This document shows, one piece after another, positions 26,983-33,453 of a stretch of 41,050 bases of DNA (positions are counted from its first letter, which is position 1; each line of letters begins with the position of its first letter). Below the pieces are notes generated by a model. It saw only the letters and a list, made by a program, of their open reading frames with translations, had not been told where the DNA came from and did no database searches. A program made the position numbers and the translations under genes. Location of the stretch: positions 1-41,050 of the forward strand of contig JACAVV010000013.1 in assembly GCA_024648695.1 (NCBI GenBank), written 5' to 3'. This DNA is from Nitrospina sp. GTDB taxonomy: Bacteria > Nitrospinota > Nitrospinia > Nitrospinales > JACRGP01.

Positions 26983-27100
26983 AATAATAAGGCGAAAAGC
27001 TCACAACAAAGAGTCCTCATATAAAGTTTTAGTAAGTTTGAATCGATTTTATTGGAATCATTTCCCTTATCCGTAACTGGGGTTTAATCAGGAAACATTC

Positions 27101-28060
27101 ATGATCATTAATTTGTTTTTTATATTGGCCGGTTTGGTTGCTTTGTATTATGGAGGCGACTTGCTGGTTTCCGGTTCGATTCGGGTCGCAAAAGCCATAA
27201 AAATGAGCCCCTTTGTCATTGGCGCTACGGTGATCGGATTCGGAACCTCCGCTCCGGAGCTTGCGGTCAGTGTTTTGGCGGCATTTCGCGGTTCGCCCGA
27301 ACTGGCAATGGGAAACGTGATTGGAAGCAATATTGCCAATGTCGGCCTGGTCTTGGGAATCACGGCCATGATAGCTCCTCTGGTGATGCTCCCCGGACGC
27401 CTGAAGGCAGAGGCTCCTCCCCTGCTCATCGCGACTTTCCTGATCCTCGTTTTAACCTGGAACCTTCAGCTTACCCGCTGGAACGGTATGGTTTTGCTTT
27501 GCTTGCTGGCCCTTTTCCTTTGGAGAAACCTGACCAATAAGGAGGAACAGGAATTCGAGGCGGAACGGGAACATGAAATTGAAGAGGAAATGCAAATTTT
27601 TGCCAACGCGGGCTTGCCGGTTCAATTCCTTCTCATTGTGGCGGGGTTGGTTCTGTTAATTTTGGGGGCCGAAGGTTTGGTGCGCGGCGGGGTTGCCATC
27701 GCCAGGTCTTTGGGTATCAGCGAATGGTTTATCGGGATTTCCATTGTAGCGGTCGGAACCAGCTTGCCTGAAATCGTCTCATCCGTCATTGCCGCAAGAC
27801 GGGGCCACGGCGAAATGGCCATTGGCAATGTGTTCGGTAGTAATATTTTTAATATCCTGATGGTCCTCGGAACAGCGTCTGCAATCCACCCCTTGAATAT
27901 TCGCGAGCCGATTCACCCTGATTTGTTATTCACGACCGGTCTGACTTGTTTGCTTCTGGTTTTGATAAAACTGGAAGACAAACTGGTGAAACGGGATGGC
28001 GTGATTCTGCTGGCTTGTTACGTGGCTTATATACTTTTGAAGGGATTCAAAGTTTTCTAG
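27101..28060 (+). CDS. CaCA-family Ca2+(Na+)/cation antiporter (YrbG-like)
   Basis: A 319-residue, roughly ten-helix inner-membrane exchanger. The two inverted alpha-repeats of the CaCA superfamily are obvious: GFGTSAPELAVSVLAAFRG with GNVIGSNIANVGLVLG in the first half, and AVGTSLPEIVSSVIAARRG with GNVFGSNIFNILMVLG in the second. These carry the ion-binding Glu and Asn residues. A charged cytoplasmic loop (EEQEFEAEREHEIEEEM) joins the halves. Length is typical of YrbG-type proteins. Whether it moves Ca2+ or another cation is not decided by sequence. It converges tightly with the bactofilin-TPR gene. Confidence 0.93.
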   Translation: MIINLFFILAGLVALYYGGDLLVSGSIRVAKAIKMSPFVIGATVIGFGTSAPELAVSVLAAFRGSPELAMGNVIGSNIANVGLVLGITAMIAPLVMLPGRLKAEAPPLLIATFLILVLTWNLQLTRWNGMVLLCLLALFLWRNLTNKEEQEFEAEREHEIEEEMQIFANAGLPVQFLLIVAGLVLLILGAEGLVRGGVAIARSLGISEWFIGISIVAVGTSLPEIVSSVIAARRGHGEMAIGNVFGSNIFNILMVLGTASAIHPLNIREPIHPDLLFTTGLTCLLLVLIKLEDKLVKRDGVILLACYVAYILLKGFKVF

Positions 28061-28064
28061 GACA

Positions 28065-30080
28065 TTAGTGCGAGGCCCGATGATGCTTCTGAAAGCGATT
28101 CAATTGTTTCTTGTAATACCGGTCCTTGGGGTCCAGCTTAATGGCTAACTTAATGAACTCCACTGCCTGATTGACCTCGCCGCGCGCGAAATAGACTTCG
28201 GACAGAGTGTCAATATAACCGGGTTCTTTGGGAAATACTTCCACAGTTTTTTTGGACATTTCCAAACTGTCGTCCAGGTTCATTTTTTTCTTGGCGTAAA
28301 GCCAAGCCAAACGGTTCATTGCCTCATAATTATCGGCTCGAAGCTCAAGAGCCTTCTTGCAATGCCCGATGGCCACGGTCAAATACCGTTTTTTACTATA
28401 GGAAGAACAGATGCCATAATAAAGGTCGCTGTCAGGTCCATGCGACGCGACGGCCTTCTTCAACACCTCAATGGATTTATCAAATTCTTTTTGTTCAAGC
28501 AAAAGGTTGCTGTAAGCCAGCACACGGTCCGGGTTCTCCGGATCCAGTTCCATCGCTCGTTTAAATTTATTCTCAGCCTGCCCCAACGCTCCGGTTTCCA
28601 TGAAAAAAGCTCCCAACTCCTGATGAATGTCGGGTTCTCCGGGAATCAATTTCACCGCTTTCATTAAAGCTTTCCCCGCCAGATCATATCTTTTATCTGC
28701 CCGAAACAATTTTCCTAGTTGAAAATAGCTTTTACCATCGTTGGGATTCAACTCCACCGCTTTTTGGAAAGCATCTATCGCTTTATCAAACTCCAGTTTC
28801 TCGGCATATAGTTTTCCAAGCCGCGCCTGTACCACAGCGCTTTTGGGGTCCAGCGATTCCGCCATCTCGTATGATTGTATGGACTCTTCAACCAAACCCT
28901 TCTGAAAATACCAATCGGCAACACGGATCTGCGCCTGAAAATTTTGCGGAAACCGCTCAAGTGCTTTTTGAAATGCCGGAATCGCTTCCCTTTTCTTGCC
29001 CTGCTTAAACAAGACTTCCGCCATTTTAAAATGAACTTGAGCGTTGCTGGTATCGCTTTCCAGCACTTTTTTCAGATGCTCTTCTGCAAGGCTCCACTGC
29101 TCGCTTTTCATGTATAAATCGATGAGTTTGGCGCGCGAATCGCGATGTGCCGGATCCAGTTCAACCACCTTCTGCAAATGGGCAATGGCCTGATCCGCCT
29201 GCTCCGCATCCAACTGCAAACGGGCCAGAGCCAAATGCGCCTGAACGGTTTCGGGTTGGTGCTTCAGGACATTACTGTAGGCCCCGACGGCTTTCTTCTT
29301 CTCACCCTGGGCCAACAAGGATTCAGCCAGCTTCATGCCGTAGTCGGTTTGAGACGGATTCAGCATCAGGGCCTTTTGGAATTGGACCTCTGCTTTTTTG
29401 AAAGACTCCTGCTTTAAATAGACTTCCCCCAACCCCATATGAATCTCAGGGTTCTCCTTCGATGTTTTCAGTCCTTCTAAAAAAACTGCTTCGGCCTCGG
29501 AAAACTTGCTGGCCTTGATCAATGAGTTCCCCTGGCTCACCCAATCCTTCGGTCCAAAGCTGGGTGACGATTGAGCGAACCAGAATCCTCCGATACCCAA
29601 TCCAAGTAACAAAAGAATCGACATGAAGCCCCAGCCTTTTTTCTTGGGCTTGTCGTCCTTTTTGCCATTGGAATCTGCCGCCTTGGACACGGCTTCTTTT
29701 TTGGCTTCCTTCGCCGCCTGCTTGATCGCCTTTTCATTGCCCGCTTCCGGGGCTGGCGGGGCGCTCAGCATCTGACAACTGCCTTCGAAATTCGACCCTT
29801 CATCAATCACCAACTGGTAGGTGGTGATGTCTCCATCCAGATGGCTTTCTTTCATCAGCGCCACCTTGTTTGCCGCTTGCACGTTTCCTTTAATGCTCCC
29901 CATATTGGTCACATTGTAAGAATGGATTTCGCCGGTGTATTTTCCGAATTTGCCAACGATGAAATTGCTCGAGGATTCGACCTTGCCCTCAAATTCCCCG
30001 TCCAGATGAACGGTTCCCTTGACTTTCAAGGTCCCAACGAGTTTCACTCCCTGATTGAAATAGGAATCCATAAATTTCAC
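28065..30080 (-). CDS. bactofilin domain fused to a membrane segment and long TPR array
   Basis: A 671-residue protein in three parts. Residues about 5-110 are a bactofilin beta-helix (GTLKVKGTVHLDGEFEGKV, MGSIKGNVQAANKVAL, SHLDGDITTYQLVIDEGSNFEGSCQM), a domain that polymerises into cytoskeletal filaments. A Lys/Ala-rich linker leads to one membrane helix near 158-176 (GFMSILLLLGLGIGGFWFA). Residues about 180-665 are 13-14 tetratricopeptide repeats. By topology the bactofilin part would be cytoplasmic and the repeats periplasmic, so the protein could link an internal scaffold to envelope partners; this is inferred. An ATG three codons in (30071) is an alternative start. The upstream spacer is long and structured. 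Confidence 0.88.
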   Translation of the reverse strand: MKFMDSYFNQGVKLVGTLKVKGTVHLDGEFEGKVESSSNFIVGKFGKYTGEIHSYNVTNMGSIKGNVQAANKVALMKESHLDGDITTYQLVIDEGSNFEGSCQMLSAPPAPEAGNEKAIKQAAKEAKKEAVSKAADSNGKKDDKPKKKGWGFMSILLLLGLGIGGFWFAQSSPSFGPKDWVSQGNSLIKASKFSEAEAVFLEGLKTSKENPEIHMGLGEVYLKQESFKKAEVQFQKALMLNPSQTDYGMKLAESLLAQGEKKKAVGAYSNVLKHQPETVQAHLALARLQLDAEQADQAIAHLQKVVELDPAHRDSRAKLIDLYMKSEQWSLAEEHLKKVLESDTSNAQVHFKMAEVLFKQGKKREAIPAFQKALERFPQNFQAQIRVADWYFQKGLVEESIQSYEMAESLDPKSAVVQARLGKLYAEKLEFDKAIDAFQKAVELNPNDGKSYFQLGKLFRADKRYDLAGKALMKAVKLIPGEPDIHQELGAFFMETGALGQAENKFKRAMELDPENPDRVLAYSNLLLEQKEFDKSIEVLKKAVASHGPDSDLYYGICSSYSKKRYLTVAIGHCKKALELRADNYEAMNRLAWLYAKKKMNLDDSLEMSKKTVEVFPKEPGYIDTLSEVYFARGEVNQAVEFIKLAIKLDPKDRYYKKQLNRFQKHHRASH

Positions 30081-30625
30081 ACACCTTTCCTGATTGGAAT
30101 GAATGAAATACTCTGTTTAGGATGCCCAATTCTACACCATTTCCCCACCCAAAACAACCGGGCGACGCCCGGGGGAAGCTCCAGGCTCAAGGCGGGATGG
30201 ACGAATAACGCTCCACCGCCGGGGGATCACAAAGTAAACCTTTAAATAACCGTGCGGCTGAGGTCGCTCCGCTCCCGCGCCGCGACCTGTAAACGTTAAT
30301 GTTTAGAGATAGGGGCGATTGGGTCAAAGTATAGGCAAACGCACCATCCAAAATTTATGAAAAATTCAAAAATGTCATCCTGCTACCAGAGAAGGATCTC
30401 TGGTAGCATATTTATCGCGAGAAAGATTTTTTTCGACAACATGATTCCAAATCGAGTGTGACTTTCAGCAATTGAATAGTTTCTTAGTATGAAGTTGAAC
30501 CATCGAAAGATCTACGGCAATAACGAGCGAACAATCAACTTTTATGAACCGGAAACCGTTGAAAAACGAACCAAGAGTTGTTAAGGTACCGCTTTCTTTT
30601 ATCAACGCAAATCTTTGGAGACACC
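30081..30625. other. structured, partly GC-rich spacer between bactofilin-TPR and rph
   Basis: About 545 bases between divergent genes, with no convincing coding region. Three strong dyads stand out: CCGGGCG-A-CGCCCGG (30158-30172), AGGTCGC...GCGACCT (30261-30288), and a perfect 12-base-arm hairpin at 30381-30408. The part from about 30150 to 30290 is much richer in GC than its surroundings. It should contain both divergent promoters; it may also hold a small RNA or a remnant repeat. Confidence 0.5.
30381..30408. repeat. perfect 12-bp-arm hairpin upstream of rph
   Basis: TGCTACCAGAGA and TCTCTGGTAGCA flank AGGA. Only a short TATTTAT follows, so it is not a standard terminator. The preceding GTCATCCTG and the internal GAAGGATCTC resemble pieces of short dispersed repeats seen in some genomes; that resemblance is only suggestive. 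Confidence 0.6.
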
Positions 30626-31348
30626 ATGGCAAGACCTAGCGGCCGCAAGATCAATGAACTCAGACCCATTAAAATCACCAAAAACTTCACCTGCCACGCC
30701 CACGGATCGGTCCTGATCCAGGCCGGCAACACTAAAGTCATCTGCGCCGCCAGCGTCGAAGAAAGAGTTCCTCCCTTTTTGCGTGATAAAAAACAAGGAT
30801 GGGTTACCGCAGAATACTCCATGCTTCCCTCCTCAACCCACACCCGCACGTCGCGGGAATCGTCACGCGGAAAAGTGACCGGAAGAACGCAGGAAATCCA
30901 GCGCCTGATCGGGCGCGCTTTGCGAACAGTAGTGGATATGGAAAAACTGGGGGAACGTACCGTGTGGATAGACTGCGATGTCATCCAGGCCGATGGCGGC
31001 ACCCGATGCGCCTCCATCACCGGCGCTTACGTGGCCTTAGCCTTGGCCCTTAAGAAGCTGAAAACCGAAAAGAAGATCGAAACCATCCCGCTCAAGGATT
31101 TCGTTGCGGCAGTAAGCGTAGGCATTTTCGAAGGCAAGAAAGTCCTGGATCTGGATTATGACGAAGACTCCACCGCCGATACCGACATGAACATCGTCAA
31201 AACCGGCTCCGGCAAATACGTAGAAATTCAGGGCACCGCCGAACAAGACCCCTTCGACGACACCCAAATGAAAGGCCTCCTGTCCCTCGCCGACAAAGGC
31301 ATCAAAGAACTAATAGCTTTACAGAAAAAAGCGATTGGGAAGATTTGA
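30626..31348 (+). CDS. rph: ribonuclease PH
   Basis: A 240-residue phosphorolytic 3'-5' exoribonuclease that trims tRNA 3' ends. [52 protein letters not shown] and the phosphate-site [15 protein letters not shown] are standard. [20 protein letters not shown] and [15 protein letters not shown] complete the catalytic core. The ATG at 30626 follows GGAG at a good distance and matches the family N-terminus; the frame's upstream extension to 30578 is not coding. Length is typical. No rdgB-like gene follows, which differs from the frequent rph-rdgB pairing. Confidence 0.96.
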   Translation: MARPSGRKINELRPIKITKNFTCHAHGSVLIQAGNTKVICAASVEERVPPFLRDKKQGWVTAEYSMLPSSTHTRTSRESSRGKVTGRTQEIQRLIGRALRTVVDMEKLGERTVWIDCDVIQADGGTRCASITGAYVALALALKKLKTEKKIETIPLKDFVAAVSVGIFEGKKVLDLDYDEDSTADTDMNIVKTGSGKYVEIQGTAEQDPFDDTQMKGLLSLADKGIKELIALQKKAIGKI

Positions 31349-31393
31349 CTTTTTTATTATGCCCGTAACTACCCCCGGAACCTCCGGAAAATG

Positions 31394-31661
31394 CTAAACT
31401 TTAATATGAGCCGCTTTTTCCCTCATACCTGCCATATCAAAAGCCATTTGCATCTTTAGCCAATGTTCCGGGGTTGAACCAAACGTTTTTGTAACCCGGA
31501 TGGCCATTTTCGGGAGACAGTGAAGTTATGGTATGAATCAACCTGGAAAGTGTTGGACGGGTTATCCCCAAACCTTTAGCCTCTTCAGTAAAATTTAGTC
31601 CGGAAGCCTCAATAGCATTCTTAACGATTATACCGGGATGAACCGGTTTTTTCATGGCCAT
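31394..31661 (-). pseudogene. higA: frameshifted HigA-family antitoxin
   Basis: The N-terminal half is a clear HigA/VapI-type helix-turn-helix protein (MKKPVHPGIIVKNAIEASGL, then ITRPTLSRLI, ending SLSPE), with AGGAG before the ATG at 31661. After SPE the frame goes wrong. One base later it resumes as MAIRVTKTFGSTPEHWLKMQ and ends at a TAG at 31394-31396, matching the family's SPEMALRLSKAFGTSPEFWL pattern. One extra base in the AAAA run (plus-strand TTTT, 31507-31510) explains the break. The antitoxin normally binds HigB and represses the operon; this copy would lack its C-terminal helices. Confidence 0.85.
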
Positions 31662-31950
31662 GTTTTTTCTCCTGAATGAAAATCCCCTAAAGTCCACATC
31701 AAACGCTTTGCCTTCTTCAAATCTAATAATAATTCTGTGGTTCCTGGATACATATACACTGCAAAAGCCTTTCAAATTCCCTAAAAGCAAATGGAGTCCA
31801 AAACCTAATATCCAGCTCTTCCAAGGCTTCTGCTGTATCGAGAATTGATAAATAAATCTCCGCCTTGTCTGCAATACCAGACCGTAATCGACTTCGTTCC
31901 CCATTCTCATAAAGCCTTTTCAAACCTCGGTGCCGGATAATTTCAATCAT
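31652..31950 (-). pseudogene. higB: frameshifted HigB-family toxin
   Basis: A RelE-fold mRNA interferase reading MIEIIRHRGLKRLYENGERS from the ATG at 31950 to EELDIRF. There it breaks and resumes one base later as GLHLLLGNLKGFCSVYVSRN, then HRIIIRFEEGKAFDVDFR. This fits HigB's GFRLHPLKGDLKGFWSVRVSGNWRITFRF pattern. A second break after VDFR restores DFH and a stop at 31654-31652. The breaks fall in TTTT (plus-strand AAAA, 31800-31803) and GGGG (plus-strand CCCC, 31684-31687). In the restored frame the toxin would overlap higA by ten bases, the usual coupled order. As written, the gene is dead. Confidence 0.82.
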
Positions 31951-31958
31951 GCCCAAAC

Positions 31959-31977
31959 TGTAACACGCAACATTACA
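31959..31977 (-). promoter_or_regulatory. operator-like dyad before higB
   Basis: TGTAA and TTACA half-sites flank nine bases immediately upstream of the higB start. This is the place and shape of a HigA autorepression site. Binding is inferred. Confidence 0.45.
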
Positions 31978-32103
31978 CACGTCGATTTTTCAGGGAAAAT
32001 GATTCCAGGACTCCCTGTTTTAGGTGCAGTATAGAAAAGACCATAAAGGCCTTATAAATCTAATCTATTAATGCTTTTGAGTTTGAAGCTTCTTTAATAC
32101 GAA

Positions 32104-32397
32104 TTAAAAAAACACATCCTTATTAAGCTGGTCGCGGAGTACGATTTCGGCGGGGGTGAAGTATTTTTTGTTGCTGTTGCACTTTTTGCAGGACACAACA
32201 GTGTTTCCTTTGGTGCTTTTGCCTCCGCGGGACAGAGGCAGGACGTGGTCCATGGTGAGTTGGTCACGCTCGAATTTGCCTCCGCAATAATGGCACACGC
32301 CGTCATTGAGTTTTCTCTGCCACCATTGGGTCTGGCGAAGTTTGCGGGCTTTGGAACGTTCCTTCTGGATTTGTGATGATATCTTGTCGTCGGTCAT
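32104..32397 (-). CDS. small HNH endonuclease
   Basis: A 97-residue HNH-type nuclease. CHYCGGKFERDQLTMDHVLPLSRGG contains the first CxxC and the catalytic Asp-His; GNTVVSCKKCNSNKK contains the Asn, second CxxC and final motif residues. The order CxxC-DH-N-CxxC is complete, so the enzyme may be active. The N-terminus is a basic helix. No partner gene (terminase, methylase or intron) adjoins, so it is best read as a free-standing HNH protein. It lies 26 bases after the DUF1566 gene on the same strand. Confidence 0.85.
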   Translation of the reverse strand: MTDDKISSQIQKERSKARKLRQTQWWQRKLNDGVCHYCGGKFERDQLTMDHVLPLSRGGKSTKGNTVVSCKKCNSNKKYFTPAEIVLRDQLNKDVFF

Positions 32398-32423
32398 AAT
32401 GCTTTTCTTCCTGCCTTCTTATA

Positions 32424-32876
32424 CTATTTGCCGGGGAAAAATTCCAGTAGTTTGAATGGGTTCATGTTGAGTCGGACAGCCCGCGCAGTGCCGGACACGC
32501 TATGCCTCGGGTACCATTCCATTTCGCCGCCGTTGTAATCGAATCCCAAGGCGGCGGATAGTTTGGTCTGGTTGGTCCAGAAACAACTGCCGTAACTGAA
32601 CTCGTAAATGGGGTCGATGTGCAGATAAAAGGTTTTGCCCCGCGACTCAAAAGGATAGTTCAATTCGTACAGGCTTTGCAGTTCCAGCCGATTCGGCAAA
32701 CGCCAGTCGGTGTGACCGCCAAGTTTTTCCTGATTTAATTTGGCGACGTATTCTTCGGCCTCGTGCCAGGTGAAATAGCTTCCCGTTTCGGGATATGCGT
32801 AGGCTTCCTGCCACATCAGTCCCGTTTGCGTATCTGTGATGGTGCCATCGCGATTGTCTATGTGTCTATAGGGCAT
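32424..32876 (-). CDS. cytoplasmic DUF1566 protein
   Basis: A 150-residue protein made almost wholly of one DUF1566 domain: HIDNRDGTITDTQTGLMWQEA, then TDWRLPNRLELQSLYELN, a late SCFWTNQTK and a final ARAVRLNMN strand. Unlike the exported homologue at 1982-2617 it has no signal peptide, and it is shorter. The FWT block and the VRL ending resemble the formylglycine-like fold of the Lcl C-terminal family. Function is unknown. It may share a transcript with the HNH gene just downstream. Confidence 0.78.
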   Translation of the reverse strand: MPYRHIDNRDGTITDTQTGLMWQEAYAYPETGSYFTWHEAEEYVAKLNQEKLGGHTDWRLPNRLELQSLYELNYPFESRGKTFYLHIDPIYEFSYGSCFWTNQTKLSAALGFDYNGGEMEWYPRHSVSGTARAVRLNMNPFKLLEFFPGK

Positions 32877-32997
32877 TATTGATTTTAATATTTTTTTTTG
32901 GAGGATGAAGAAAATTTAGACAAACAAAGCTCAGGGGAATTTTCGAAATTTCTCAAGGAAAAAGCCATTATTATGATAATTAATCAATAGCACTTTT

Positions 32998-33453
32998 TCA
33001 GTTTTCCGAGGTGGGAAGGTGAACGATATGGAACCAGTATTCTTTTAGTTTTTCGATGGCCCGGGTAAACCCCTCTATATCGACAGGCTTTTCGATATAA
33101 CTATTAGCTCCCAATTTATAACAGGAATGAATGTCCTGTTTGCTTGAAGAGTTGGTGAGCACGACTACCGGAATGGACCGGAGTTCCCGTTTTGATTTAA
33201 TTTCTTTAAGTACGTCCCTGCCATCAGTTCCTGGAAGATTCAAATCCAAAACTATCATTTTGGGTTTAGGATAGGCTGTTGAATCATTATAGTTGCCCCT
33301 CTGGTACAAATAATCCAATGCGGTATCCCCATCGGCACATCGATAGATAGGATTGTCCAGTCCAGCTTTGGAGAATGCTCGGGTAGCGATCTGGTAGTCT
33401 TCGTCACTATCCTCAATCATTAACAATAAACTGCTGGGTTTAAATGGTGACAT
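32998..33453 (-). CDS. single-domain response regulator (Rcp1-like)
   Basis: A 151-residue receiver domain with no output module. LLLMIEDSDEDYQIATRAF supplies the acidic pocket, MIVLDLNLPGTDG the phospho-accepting Asp, VVVLTNSSSKQD the conserved Thr/Ser, and SYIEKPVDIEGF the Lys. The spacing and the long loop after the second helix resemble Rcp1-type regulators paired with phytochrome-like kinases. AGGAGAA lies before the ATG at 33453. The gene overlaps the end of the histidine kinase gene by 14 bases, so the two are almost certainly partners. Confidence 0.92.
   Translation of the reverse strand: MSPFKPSSLLLMIEDSDEDYQIATRAFSKAGLDNPIYRCADGDTALDYLYQRGNYNDSTAYPKPKMIVLDLNLPGTDGRDVLKEIKSKRELRSIPVVVLTNSSSKQDIHSCYKLGANSYIEKPVDIEGFTRAIEKLKEYWFHIVHLPTSEN

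Noticed and set aside
26814-27020. 68-codon minus-strand frame
   Set aside because: It is read through an intergenic palindromic repeat and partly antisense to the antiporter gene; its LTLTFSARGER core is typical of such false frames.
26880-27100. Manganese or calcium riboswitch before the CaCA antiporter
   Set aside because: No yybP-ykoY-like paired structure could be drawn in the spacer; the only fold seen is the intergenic repeat.
31437-31910. Continuous 157-codon minus-strand frame covering parts of both HigB and HigA
   Set aside because: It is the accidental joining of the C-terminal half of the toxin to the N-terminal half of the antitoxin caused by frameshifts; neither end matches a protein start or a normal C-terminus.
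32104-32876. Prophage remnant suggested by the HNH nuclease and DUF1566 protein
   Set aside because: No terminase, portal, integrase or attachment-site repeats are present nearby, and both domains occur widely outside phages.
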